A DNA stretch of 64,000 nucleotides from RYN-230 sp963793825 (GTDB lineage: Bacteria; Actinomycetota; Actinomycetes; Streptosporangiales; Streptosporangiaceae): assembly GCA_963793825.1 (NCBI GenBank), contig CAWCBE010000006.1, positions 146,377 through 210,376 on the forward strand, written 5' to 3'. The notes beneath the pieces were generated by a model that was given only the letters and a program-made list of their open reading frames with translations, did no database searches and was not told the DNA's origin. How positions within the stretch are numbered: the stretch's first letter is position 1; each line of letters begins with the position of its first letter. Positions 19,924 to 28,281 of this stretch are shown piece by piece. The translations under genes were made by a program, and so were the position numbers.

Positions 19924-20811
19924 ATGGCGATTTTCCTGACTGCCGACAGCCGGGTGATGATCCAGGGCATCACCGGCTCGGAAGGCACCAAGCACGGCCG
20001 CCGGATGCAGGCCGCGGGCACCACCGTGGTCGGCGGCACCAACCCGCGCAAGGCCGGGCAGACGGTCGACCTGGGCGCTGCCGCGGTGCCGGTGTTTGGC
20101 ACGGTGGCCGAAACGATGGAGGCCACCGGCGCCGATGTCTCGGTCGTGTTCGTCCCGCCCGCGGGCACCAAGGCGGCAGTGACCGAGGCCGTCGATGCCG
20201 GCATCCCGCTGGTGATCGTGATCACCGAGGGCATCCCGGTGCATGACACCGCGGAGTTCTGGGCCTACGCCTCGGCCAATGGCAACCAGACCCGCATCGT
20301 GGGCCCGAACTGCCCGGGGGTGGCATCACCCGGCAAGTCCAACGCGGGGATCATCCCGGCCGACATCACCACTGAGGGGCGGATCGGGCTGGTCTCCAAG
20401 TCTGGCACGCTGACCTACCAGATGATGTACGAGCTGCGGGACATCGGTTTCTCCACGGCGGTCGGCATCGGCGGCGACCCGGTTATCGGCACGACGCACA
20501 TCGACTGTCTGGCCGCCTTCCAGGATGACCCGGAGACTGAGGCCATCGTGATGATCGGCGAGATCGGTGGCGACGCCGAGGAACGGGCCGCCGCGTACGT
20601 GGAGGCGCGCGTCAGCAAGCCGGTCGTCGCGTACGTGGCCGGTTTCACCGCGCCCGAGGGCAAGACCATGGGCCACGCCGGAGCGATCATCTCCGGGTCG
20701 GCCGGCACCGCCCAGGCCAAGAAGGAAGCGCTGGAGAAGGTCGGCGTCCGGGTCGGCCGCACCCCCAGTGAGACCGCCCGCCTCGTCCGCGAGATCGTGC
20801 AGAGCCGCTAG
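19924..20811 (+). CDS. sucD: Succinyl-CoA synthetase alpha subunit
   Basis: CoA-binding and phosphohistidine-carrying subunit. ATG 19924 gives a Rossmann CoA-binding N-terminus (RVMIQGITGSEGTKHGRRMQ). GPNCPGVASPGKSNAGII and IGEIGGDAEE are typical. The phosphorylated histidine is in MGHAGAIISGSAGTA (His about 251). 295 residues, as expected. It follows sucC within one base and is followed 10 bases later by a strong GC hairpin. Confidence 0.97.
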   Translation: MAIFLTADSRVMIQGITGSEGTKHGRRMQAAGTTVVGGTNPRKAGQTVDLGAAAVPVFGTVAETMEATGADVSVVFVPPAGTKAAVTEAVDAGIPLVIVITEGIPVHDTAEFWAYASANGNQTRIVGPNCPGVASPGKSNAGIIPADITTEGRIGLVSKSGTLTYQMMYELRDIGFSTAVGIGGDPVIGTTHIDCLAAFQDDPETEAIVMIGEIGGDAEERAAAYVEARVSKPVVAYVAGFTAPEGKTMGHAGAIISGSAGTAQAKKEALEKVGVRVGRTPSETARLVREIVQSR

Positions 20812-20820
20812 CCGCCCGGT

Positions 20821-20848
20821 GCGGCGCGCCTCCGCGCCGGCGCGCCGC
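20821..20848 (+). terminator. Hairpin after sucCD
   Basis: GCGGCGCGCC and GGCGCGCCGC form a perfect 10-base stem with an 8-base loop, 10 bases after the sucD stop. No T tract follows, as is common for actinobacterial terminators. Confidence 0.6.
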
Positions 20849-20922
20849 CCGGCCCGCACCGCCTCCGCCCGGCGCGGCGCGCCTCCGCCCGGCACGGTGC
20901 ACTGATTGCCAGGATTGGGAGG

Positions 20923-22353
20923 GTGACCGCTGCCGCCCCGCCTTCCGACCGGACTGATGGCCGCGGCGGGCTGCCGGACGGGACGTCCGGCGGCCCGGCC
21001 CGGCCGCTGGTGATCACCGGTGCGCTGGCGGCCTGCGCGGCCGCGGGCACCGGTCTGGTCCTGATCCTGCTGCTGGTGCTGGCCGGCTGGATCGCGGCGC
21101 CGCATGCTGGGGTCGGGCTGCCCGGGGTGATGCGCACCGCGGCGGATCTATGGCTGGTCAGCCACCACGTGGGCTTCGCGTTGCACGGCACCGGCCGGGC
21201 CGCCGTGGCCCGGATCGGGGCGGGCCGGATCGGGATGCTCCCGCTCGGCCTGGTGCTGCTGCCCGGGGCGCTGCTGTGGCTCGCGGGCCGGTGGGTGGTG
21301 CGCAAGGGCGAAGTGTCCCGGTTGCCGGAGGTTGGTTACGCGGCGCTCGCCCTGGCCGTCCCGTACGCGCTGCTGGCGGGGGGCCTCGCCCTGGCCGGCC
21401 AGTCGGCCCTGGCCACGCCGTCACCGCCACAGGCCGTGCTGGCCGGCTTCCTGCTCGCGCTGGTGGCCGGGGGCCTCGGCGGGGCCCGTGCCCTGGCCCC
21501 CTGGCACCGGCTGGTCCACCTGCTACCGCCCCGTTCCCGGTCGGTGTCTCTCGGCGCGGCCGGTGCGTTGGCCGTGGCCACGGTGGCCGGGGCCATCCTG
21601 GCCGGGGCATCGCTCGGCACCAGCATGACCGGCTTCCGGGCGGCCGAGGCGGCCCTGGCCCCCGGTGCCGTGGGTGGCGTGCTGCTGCTGCTCATCCAGA
21701 TCAGCTACATCCCCAACGCCATCGTCTGGGCGATCTGCTACACCCTGGGCCCGGGCTTCGCGTTCGGCACCGGGACGGTGGTGGCGCCGACCGGGTCCGC
21801 GCTCGGACCGGTCCCGATGCTGCCCATGCTCGCGGCCCTGCCGTCCGGGGCGCACTCGGCCGTGCCGGGCTGGGCCTCAGTGGCCGTGCTCAGCGTGCCC
21901 TACCTGGCCGGGGTGTTCGGCGGCCTGATCACCGCGCGCGCGGCGCCGACCCTGGCCCTGGAACTGGCCCCGCTCCGGGGGTTTGCCTGCGGGGTGGCTG
22001 CCGCCTGCGCGCTTGGCCTGCTGGCCGCCTTTTCCGGCGGGCCGCTCGGCAGCGGCCGGCTCGCGGCGGTCGGGCCGTCCGGGTGGCAGACGGCCCTGGT
22101 GGCCGCGCTGGAGATGGGGGTCGCGGCGGCGGTCACCGCAGGCGGGGTGAACTGGTTCCGGATGCGCCGCCTGGCCGGGCCCGGCGCGGAGCCGGCCGGG
22201 GCGGGCCAGGGCGGCCCGCGCGCCACCGGGCCGGGCGGCCCGGCCGACGACGAGGACAGCGGCCACCGCATCTACATTGATCCATGGGCCGCGGAGGACG
22301 GCGAGGAACCTCCCGCCCGGTCCCGCCCACCTGGCCCGGCCGCGCTGCCCTAG
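20923..22353 (+). CDS. DUF6350/PerM-like polytopic membrane protein
   Basis: A 476-residue membrane protein with about ten hydrophobic segments, for example LVLILLLVLAGWIAAPHAG near residue 46 and a GLVLLPGALLWLAGRWVV stretch. A Pro/Gly/Asp-rich cytoplasmic tail ends in the first copy of an 18-base tandem repeat. Its position between sucCD and purN, and its topology, match the DUF6350 family, members of which are annotated as cell division protein PerM in actinobacteria (PerM of mycobacteria supports growth and division under stress). GTG 20923 follows GGGAGG. I see no catalytic motif. The family call is from context and topology, so moderately sure. Confidence 0.7.
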   Translation: MTAAAPPSDRTDGRGGLPDGTSGGPARPLVITGALAACAAAGTGLVLILLLVLAGWIAAPHAGVGLPGVMRTAADLWLVSHHVGFALHGTGRAAVARIGAGRIGMLPLGLVLLPGALLWLAGRWVVRKGEVSRLPEVGYAALALAVPYALLAGGLALAGQSALATPSPPQAVLAGFLLALVAGGLGGARALAPWHRLVHLLPPRSRSVSLGAAGALAVATVAGAILAGASLGTSMTGFRAAEAALAPGAVGGVLLLLIQISYIPNAIVWAICYTLGPGFAFGTGTVVAPTGSALGPVPMLPMLAALPSGAHSAVPGWASVAVLSVPYLAGVFGGLITARAAPTLALELAPLRGFACGVAAACALGLLAAFSGGPLGSGRLAAVGPSGWQTALVAALEMGVAAAVTAGGVNWFRMRRLAGPGAEPAGAGQGGPRATGPGGPADDEDSGHRIYIDPWAAEDGEEPPARSRPPGPAALP

Positions 22354-22461
22354 CAGGCCGCGCTGCCCTGACCGGCCGCGCTGCCCTGACCGGCCGCGCT
22401 GCCCTGACCGGCCGCGCTGCCCTGACCGGCCGCGCTGCCCTGACCGGCCGCGCTGCCCTCA
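22336..22461. repeat. Seven tandem copies of an 18-base unit
   Basis: CCGGCCGCGCTGCCCTGA repeats seven times head to tail; copies 3-6 are identical and copies 1, 2 and 7 differ at the ends. The stop codon of the PerM-like gene is the TAG at the end of copy 1. Because the period is a multiple of three, the TGA of the next copies lies in the same frame, giving a ladder of in-frame stops. The array ends a few bases before the stop of the convergent gene, so it fills the whole gap between two converging genes. Confidence 0.9.
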
Positions 22462-22465
22462 CTGG

Positions 22466-22933
22466 TCAGCGTGCGGACTTCTCCACCGCGTGGATGAACT
22501 GGTTGCGGCAGGCCTGCTGCGCGGTGAGCGTGTTAGCCCCGCTGATGCACTGGGAGAAGGTGCTTGCCTGCTTGCCGAACAGCGCGAGCCCGGCCAGCAG
22601 CAGGGTGCTGAGCACGACCCCGACGCCGCCGATGATGATCGCGGTGACCGAGCCGCGCGGCCTGGCGGTCCCGCTGCGCCGGGCCCGGATGATGGCCGTG
22701 CTGGCCAGCCAGATCCCCACGGCTCCGGCGACCAGGGCGAAGGCGATGACGTAGCCGCCGCGCTGGAAGTTGCTGATGCCGAGCAGCCCGAGCAGGCTGA
22801 GCACCGCGAGGACCAGCGCCGCGATCGCACGCTGCTGGTGGATGGGGTCGGCCCGGCCCGTCGGCTTGGCCCGGGGCAGGTATTGGCCGGGTCTCTGCTC
22901 GGGTGGCTGTGGAGGAGGAGGCACAGGGGCCAT
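22466..22933 (-). CDS. DUF4190-like small membrane protein
   Basis: A 155-residue protein with a Pro-rich cytoplasmic N-terminus (VPPPPQPPEQRPGQ) and three hydrophobic segments (AIAALVLAVLSLLGLLGIS; YVIAFALVAGAVGIWLA; VTAIIIGGVGVVLSTLLLAG). A short extracytoplasmic tail carries two cysteines (SQCISGANTLTAQQACRNQF), plausibly a disulfide. The architecture is typical of actinobacterial DUF4190-type proteins. Function unknown. Convergent with the PerM-like gene across the 18-base repeat array. Confidence 0.6.
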   Translation of the reverse strand: MAPVPPPPQPPEQRPGQYLPRAKPTGRADPIHQQRAIAALVLAVLSLLGLLGISNFQRGGYVIAFALVAGAVGIWLASTAIIRARRSGTARPRGSVTAIIIGGVGVVLSTLLLAGLALFGKQASTFSQCISGANTLTAQQACRNQFIHAVEKSAR

Positions 22934-23141
22934 CGGCGGGAAGCTCCAGGGGCTCGGGGGCGGCAGGCGGGGACGCCGGTCCGGCCTATCCGGGCGGCGT
23001 GGCGCGGTGGCGCAGCAACAGGGCGGTGGCCTCCTTGCGGCCGCGTGCCCGCCCTTGACGGTCAGGCAAGGACGTGGGTTCCCATTTTGCCTGAGCTGGC
23101 CGGTGGACGGGCCGCCCGTCGGGTGCGGTTAGGGTGGCCGC

Positions 23142-23750
23142 ATGAGCGCGCGCCTGATTGTCCTGGTCTCGGGCGCCGGCACGAACCTGCAGGCCCTGCT
23201 GGACGCGTGCGCCGACCCCGGCTACGGCGCGCAGATCGTGGCCGTCGGCGCGGACCGGGACGGCATCGAGGCGCTGGCCCGTGCGGAGCGGGCCGGGGTC
23301 CCCACCTTCACCCACCGGGTCAAGGACTTCCCGGACCGCGCCGACTGGGACCGGGCCCTGACCCAGTCGTGCGCCGCGGCCCGGCCAGACCTGATCATCC
23401 TGGCCGGTTTCATGAAGCTGGTCGGCGATCAGTTCCTGGGCACCTTCGGCGGCCGGGTAATCAACACCCACCCGGCCCTGCTGCCCGCCTTCCCGGGCAT
23501 GCACGCGGTCCGGGACGCCCTGGACCACGGGGTGAAGCTCACCGGGTGCACGCTCTTCCTGGTGGACGCGGGGCTGGACAGCGGCCCGATGATCGCCCAG
23601 GCGGCGGTCCCGGTGCTGGATGAGGACGACGAGGCCACCCTGCATGAGCGGGTCAAGGTAGCTGAACGATCCCTGCTCGTGGAGACTGTGGGCCGGATGG
23701 CCCGCGACGGGTGGGCCGTCGCGGGCAGGAAGGTAAGGATCGGCCGGTGA
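23142..23750 (+). CDS. purN: Phosphoribosylglycinamide formyltransferase
   Basis: GAR transformylase, third step of de novo purine synthesis, using 10-formyl-THF. 202 residues. SARLIVLVSGAGTNLQALLD is the N-terminal phosphate loop. ILAGFMKLVGDQFL and the catalytic segment INTHPALLPAFPGMHAV (Asn and His), with Asp in LDSGPMIAQ, are all intact. Its stop overlaps the purH start (GTGA), so translation is coupled. Confidence 0.96.
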   Translation: MSARLIVLVSGAGTNLQALLDACADPGYGAQIVAVGADRDGIEALARAERAGVPTFTHRVKDFPDRADWDRALTQSCAAARPDLIILAGFMKLVGDQFLGTFGGRVINTHPALLPAFPGMHAVRDALDHGVKLTGCTLFLVDAGLDSGPMIAQAAVPVLDEDDEATLHERVKVAERSLLVETVGRMARDGWAVAGRKVRIGR

Positions 23751-25315
23751 CGAGAGTACCGATCAGGCGTGCGCTGATCAGCGTCTACGACAAGACGGGG
23801 CTCGGCGACCTGGCCCGGGCGCTGCACGAGGCCAAGGTGGAGATCGTCAGCACCGGGAGCACGGCCGCCGCGATCGCTGACGCGGGCGTGCCGGTGACCG
23901 GCGTGGACCAGGTGACCGGGTTCCCCGAGTGCCTGGACGGGCGGGTCAAGACGCTGCACCCCGCGGTGCACGCCGGGCTGCTGGCCGACCTGTCCCGGCC
24001 CGCCCACCAGGAGCAGTTGCAGGACCTGGGGATCGCGCCGTTCCAGTTGCTGGTGTCGAACCTGTACCCGTTCGAGGAGACGGTCGGCAGTGGCGCGGCG
24101 CCGGCTGAGTGCGTCGAGCAGATCGACATCGGCGGCCCGGCCATGGTCCGCGCCGCGGCCAAGAACCACCAGCATGTCGCGGTGCTCACCGATCCCTCGA
24201 TGTACGACTCGGTAGCCGGGGCGCTGGAGGAGGGCGGATTCACGCTGCCGCAGCGGCGCCGCTTCGCGGCCCGGGCCTACGCCCGCACGGCGGCTTACGA
24301 CGCCGCGGTGGCCTCCTGGTTCGCGTCCGGCTACGCGCCGGATGAGATCGCCGAGGAGACCGGCTGGCCGGACGTCACTGCCGCCGTCTGGACCCGGCGC
24401 GAGGTGCTGCGGTACGGGGAGAACCCGCACCAGCGGGCCGCGCTCTACACCCGGCCGGGCGCGGCGCCGGGCCTGGCCACGGCGACTCAGCGGCACGGCA
24501 AGGCGATGTCCTACAACAACTACGTGGACGCCGCCGCGGCGTGGCGGGCTGCCTTCGATTTCGTGCCGCCCTGCGTCGCCATCATCAAGCACGCCAACCC
24601 GTGTGGCATCGCCCTGGGCACCGACCTGGCGGAGGCGCACCGGAAGGCCAACGCCTGCGATCCCGCCTCGGCGTTCGGTGGCGTCATCGCGGCCAACGGG
24701 GTGGTCTCGGCCGAGATGGCGGCCCAGGTCAAGGACATCTTCACCGAGGTCGTCATCGCGCCCGGGTTCGACCCGCAGGCCATGGAGATCCTGTCCGGCA
24801 GCAAGAACATCCGGCTGCTCACCTGCCCGCCACCAGCCCGGGGCAGCATGTCGCCCGAATGGCGGCAGGTTGACGGCGGCGTGCTGCTGCAGTCGCCGGA
24901 CCTGATCGACGCGCCGGGGGATGACCCGGCCGGCTGGGAGCTCAAAACCGGCCAGCCGCCGTCCGCCGATGTCCTCGCCGACCTGGCCTTCGCCTGGCGC
25001 GCGGTCCGCAGTGTCAAGTCCAACGCCATCCTGCTCGCCTCCGGGCTGGCCACGGTGGGAGTGGGCATGGGCCAGGTGAACCGGGTGGATGCCGCGCGGC
25101 TGGCGGTGGCCAGGGCCGGCGACCGCGCGGGCGGGTCGGTCGCGGCCAGCGATGCCTACTTCCCGTTCCCGGACGGCCTGGAGGTGCTGATCCAGGCCGG
25201 GGTCCGGGCCGTGGTCCAGCCGGGCGGATCGATCCGGGACAAGCTGAGCATCGAGGCGGCTGGGCAGGCCGGCGTGACCATGTACTTCACCGGGATACGG
25301 CACTTCTACCACTGA
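23747..25315 (+). CDS. purH: Bifunctional AICAR transformylase/IMP cyclohydrolase
   Basis: Catalyses the last two steps of IMP synthesis. The GTG at 23747 overlaps the purN stop and gives 522 residues. The N-terminal cyclohydrolase (MGS-like) domain begins RRALISVYDKTGLGDLARAL and contains STGSTAAAIADAGVPV. The C-terminal transformylase domain has the Lys-His pair in AIIKHANPCGIAL (around residue 280) and ends SIEAAGQAGVTMYFTGIRHF. All expected motifs are present and the length is normal. Confidence 0.97.
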   Translation: MTRVPIRRALISVYDKTGLGDLARALHEAKVEIVSTGSTAAAIADAGVPVTGVDQVTGFPECLDGRVKTLHPAVHAGLLADLSRPAHQEQLQDLGIAPFQLLVSNLYPFEETVGSGAAPAECVEQIDIGGPAMVRAAAKNHQHVAVLTDPSMYDSVAGALEEGGFTLPQRRRFAARAYARTAAYDAAVASWFASGYAPDEIAEETGWPDVTAAVWTRREVLRYGENPHQRAALYTRPGAAPGLATATQRHGKAMSYNNYVDAAAAWRAAFDFVPPCVAIIKHANPCGIALGTDLAEAHRKANACDPASAFGGVIAANGVVSAEMAAQVKDIFTEVVIAPGFDPQAMEILSGSKNIRLLTCPPPARGSMSPEWRQVDGGVLLQSPDLIDAPGDDPAGWELKTGQPPSADVLADLAFAWRAVRSVKSNAILLASGLATVGVGMGQVNRVDAARLAVARAGDRAGGSVAASDAYFPFPDGLEVLIQAGVRAVVQPGGSIRDKLSIEAAGQAGVTMYFTGIRHFYH

Positions 25316-25431
25316 CCCGCCCGCCACTCCATGACCGAGACATCGATACACGGGACTAGCGCAATGAGGGATCCACGCAGCAGGGCCGGTGGCCCGGGCG
25401 GTGCTCCGCGGCTGGGCCGGGGGGATGAGCG

Positions 25432-26289
25432 ATGACGGCGCAGATCCTGGACGGCAAGGTCACCGCGGCCTCGATCAAGGCCGATCTGGCCGCCCGGGTG
25501 GCCGCCCTGGCCACCCGGGGCGTGCTTCCCGGCCTCGGCACGGTGCTGGTCGGGGATGACCCGGGCAGCCGGGCATACGTCAACGGCAAGCACCGGGACT
25601 GTGCCGAGGTCGGCATCGCCAGCATCCGCCGGGAACTGCCGGCCGACGCCAGCCAGCAGCAGGTCGAGGCGGTGGTCGATGAGCTGAACGCCGATCCGGC
25701 CTGCACCGGCTACATCGTCCAGCTGCCGCTGCCTGCCGGGATCGACGCCAACGAGATCCTGGGCCGCATCGACCCGGCCAAGGACGCGGACGGGCTGCAC
25801 CCGGTGAACCTCGGGCGCCTGGTTCTCGGCCAGCCCGGGCCGCTGCCGTCCACACCCCGGGGCATCGTCGTGCTGCTCCGCCGGTACGACGTGCCGATCG
25901 CCGGGGCCGAGGTCACCGTGGTCGGGCGCGGGATTACCGTAGGCCGGACGCTGGGCCTGCTGCTCACCCGGCGCAGCGAGAACGCGACCGTCACCCTGTG
26001 CCATACCGGGACGAAGGACCTGGCCGCGCATACCCGGGCGGCCGACATCGTGGTCGTGGCGGCCGGCCTGCCGGGGCTGCTCACCGCGGACATGGTCCGG
26101 CCGGGGGCCGCAGTGCTGGACGTGGGCATCACCCGGACCGATGCCGGCCTGGTCGGGGACGTTGCGCCGGAGGTCCGCGGCGTCGCGGGCTACCTGGCCC
26201 CGATGCCCGGCGGGGTGGGCCCGATGACCAGGGCCATGCTGCTGGCCAACGTCGTGGACGCCGCCGAGGCCAAGGTAAGCTACCAGTGA
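25432..26289 (+). CDS. folD: Methylene-THF dehydrogenase/cyclohydrolase
   Basis: Interconverts 5,10-methylene-THF and 10-formyl-THF, supplying the formyl donor used by the PurN and PurH proteins encoded just upstream. 285 residues. The active-site region reads GSRAYVNGKHRDCAEVGI with the catalytic Lys, then YIVQLPLPAGID. The Rossmann part shows VTVVGRGITVGRTLGLLL and the C-terminus PMPGGVGPMTRAMLLAN. Follows purH after about 115 bases. Confidence 0.95.
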   Translation: MTAQILDGKVTAASIKADLAARVAALATRGVLPGLGTVLVGDDPGSRAYVNGKHRDCAEVGIASIRRELPADASQQQVEAVVDELNADPACTGYIVQLPLPAGIDANEILGRIDPAKDADGLHPVNLGRLVLGQPGPLPSTPRGIVVLLRRYDVPIAGAEVTVVGRGITVGRTLGLLLTRRSENATVTLCHTGTKDLAAHTRAADIVVVAAGLPGLLTADMVRPGAAVLDVGITRTDAGLVGDVAPEVRGVAGYLAPMPGGVGPMTRAMLLANVVDAAEAKVSYQ

Positions 26290-26358
26290 GTAACATCAGC
26301 TCGCCGGGTAGTACCGTGGAGGCACCCCCCCGAGCAACGAACCCCTTAACTGCATTTG

Positions 26359-26374
26359 GCACCCTTAAGGGTGC
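26359..26374. promoter_or_regulatory. Perfect 16-base palindrome upstream of etfBA
   Basis: GCACCCTTAAGGGTGC is a perfect palindrome about 84 bases before the etfB start, in the 168-base folD-etfB gap. A second partial half-site (ACCCCTTAA) begins at 26341. AT in the centre and GC arms are typical of a dimeric repressor operator, for example of a TetR/FadR-type regulator of beta-oxidation genes. The regulator is not in the window. Confidence 0.5.
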
Positions 26375-26457
26375 TCCGCCGCAGCCCGGGCCCAGCATGG
26401 CCGGTCCGGGGCCAGTCCCGGGTGCGGCGAACCAGATCAGGAGGTCGGCCGCCGGTC

Positions 26458-27237
26458 ATGAACATCGTCGTCTGCGTGAAACAGGTACCCGATACCTGGG
26501 CCGAGCGTACTTTGCGGCCCGACGACTCGCGCCTGGACCGGGCGTCGGTCGACGGCGTCATCAACGAGCTGGATGAGTACGCGATCGAGGAAGGGCTGCG
26601 CCTGGCCGAGGCGCACGGTGGCGAGGTCACCATCTTGACCATGGGCCCGGAGAAGGCCAGCGAGTCGATCCGCAAGGCGCTGTCCATGGGTGCGGACAAG
26701 GCCATCCACCTCATCGACGACGGGCTGGCCGGCAGCGACGCGCTGCAGACCTCGGCGGCGATGGCCACGGTGCTCGGCCGGGCTGGCTTCGACCTGGTTA
26801 TCGTGGGCGCGGAGTTGACCGACGCGCGGATGGGCGTGCTGGCCGCCATGCTGGCTGAGCGGCTCGGCGTCCCGCAGGTGTCGCTGGCCAGCAAGGTCGA
26901 GGTGGACGGGACGGCGCTGCGGATCCACCGGCAGACCGACTACGGCTACGACAAGGTCGAGGCGAGCCTGCCCGCGGTGATCAGCGTGGTAGAGAAGATC
27001 AACGAGCCCCGGTACCCGTCGTTCAAGGGGATCATGGCGGCCAAGAAGAAGCCGGTCGAGACACTCAGCCTGGCTGAGGCGGGCATCGACCCGGCCGGGG
27101 TCGGTATGGCCGCCGCGGCCACCGAGGTGGTCAGCTTCGCGAAGCGGCCGCCGCGGCAGGCCGGGACGATCGTCAAGGACGAAGGCGACGGTGGCGCCAA
27201 GGCTGCTGAGTTCCTCGCCGCGCAGAAGTTCATCTGA
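26458..27237 (+). CDS. etfB: Electron transfer flavoprotein beta subunit
   Basis: AMP-binding subunit of the heterodimeric ETF that takes electrons from acyl-CoA dehydrogenases. 259 residues from ATG 26458, which follows AGGAGGTCGGC. MNIVVCVKQVPDTWAERTLR is the standard N-terminus. Also visible are INELDEYAIEEGLRLAE, the VTILTMGPEKASESIRKAL segment, and the ETF-beta signature region around LRIHRQTDYGYDKVEASLPA. The gene pair etfB-etfA is separated by 20 bases. Confidence 0.96.
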   Translation: MNIVVCVKQVPDTWAERTLRPDDSRLDRASVDGVINELDEYAIEEGLRLAEAHGGEVTILTMGPEKASESIRKALSMGADKAIHLIDDGLAGSDALQTSAAMATVLGRAGFDLVIVGAELTDARMGVLAAMLAERLGVPQVSLASKVEVDGTALRIHRQTDYGYDKVEASLPAVISVVEKINEPRYPSFKGIMAAKKKPVETLSLAEAGIDPAGVGMAAAATEVVSFAKRPPRQAGTIVKDEGDGGAKAAEFLAAQKFI

Positions 27238-27257
27238 GCACGGAAGGGCGCCCCACG

Positions 27258-28223
27258 ATGGCTGAGGTTCTGGTCCTCGCCGAGCACGACGGCGAGACGG
27301 TCAAGAAGGTTACCTGCGAGCTGCTCACCCTGGCCCGCCAGTTCGGCGAGCCGTCGGCCGTCTGGATCGGCGACGGCGCGGCCGGCGGCCGGGAGCGGCT
27401 CGGCGAGTTCGGCGCGGCCAAGGTCTACGTCGCGGAGGGCAGCGACTTCACCGACGGCGTGGCCGCCCCCGAGGCGGAGGTGCTGGCGGGCCTGGTCGCC
27501 CGGACCTCCCCGGCCGCGGTGCTGCTCGCCGCGACCGGCGAGGGCAAGGAGATCGCCGGCCGGGTGGCGGTCAAGACCGGCTCCGGGGTGATCACCGACG
27601 CGACCGGCCTGACCGCCGGGGACGAGGGGCTCGTCGCCGAGCAGTCCATCTTCGGCGGCGCGATCGTCGTGGCCTCGCGGGTGCGCACCGGCACGCCCAT
27701 CGTCGCCGTCCGGCCGAACTCCGCCGCCGCGGAGCCGGCCCCGGCCGCGGCTGAGATCGAGCCGGCCGGCGTCGAGCTGAGCGACGCGGCCAAGGCGGTC
27801 CGGATCACCGAGCGCGTGGTGGCCGAGCGGGGTGAGCGCCCGGAACTCACCGAGGCGGCGATCGTGGTGTCCGGCGGCCGCGGGGTGGGCAACGCGGACA
27901 ACTTCGCGCTGATCGAGAAGCTGGCCGACGCCCTGGGTGCCGCGGTGGGCGCCTCCCGGGCGGCCACCGACGCCGGCTGGTACCCGCACCAGTTCCAGGT
28001 CGGCCAGACCGGGAAGACCGTGTCACCGCAGCTGTACCTCGCGGTCGGCATCTCCGGGGCGATCCAGCACCGGGCCGGGATGCAGACGTCCAAGACGATC
28101 ATGGTGGTCAACAAGGACCCGGAGGCCCCCATCTTCGAGCTGGCCGACTTCGGTGTGGTCGGGGACCTGTTCACGGTCGTCCCGCAGCTCACCGAGGAGG
28201 TCCAGCGGCGCTCCGCAAACTAG
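27258..28223 (+). CDS. etfA: Electron transfer flavoprotein alpha subunit
   Basis: FAD-binding subunit of ETF, 321 residues. N-terminus MAEVLVLAEHDGETVKKVTC. The C-terminal FAD domain shows VVSGGRGVGNADNFALIEKL, GWYPHQFQVGQTGKTVSPQL, YLAVGISGAIQHRAGMQTSK and VNKDPEAPIFELADFGVVGD, all canonical. An AAEPAPAAAEIEPAG linker joins the two domains. It is followed 58 bases later by the cysteine desulfurase, an arrangement common in actinomycetes. Confidence 0.96.
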   Translation: MAEVLVLAEHDGETVKKVTCELLTLARQFGEPSAVWIGDGAAGGRERLGEFGAAKVYVAEGSDFTDGVAAPEAEVLAGLVARTSPAAVLLAATGEGKEIAGRVAVKTGSGVITDATGLTAGDEGLVAEQSIFGGAIVVASRVRTGTPIVAVRPNSAAAEPAPAAAEIEPAGVELSDAAKAVRITERVVAERGERPELTEAAIVVSGGRGVGNADNFALIEKLADALGAAVGASRAATDAGWYPHQFQVGQTGKTVSPQLYLAVGISGAIQHRAGMQTSKTIMVVNKDPEAPIFELADFGVVGDLFTVVPQLTEEVQRRSAN

Positions 28224-28281
28224 GCCCGGCCCCGAGGGGCGGCGCCCGCGGCCATGAACCGGCACTAGGCTGAGGGCCGTC

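Noticed and set aside
22336..22461. Tandem 18-base array considered as a CRISPR
   Set aside because: No spacers between units, unit too short, and no cas genes.
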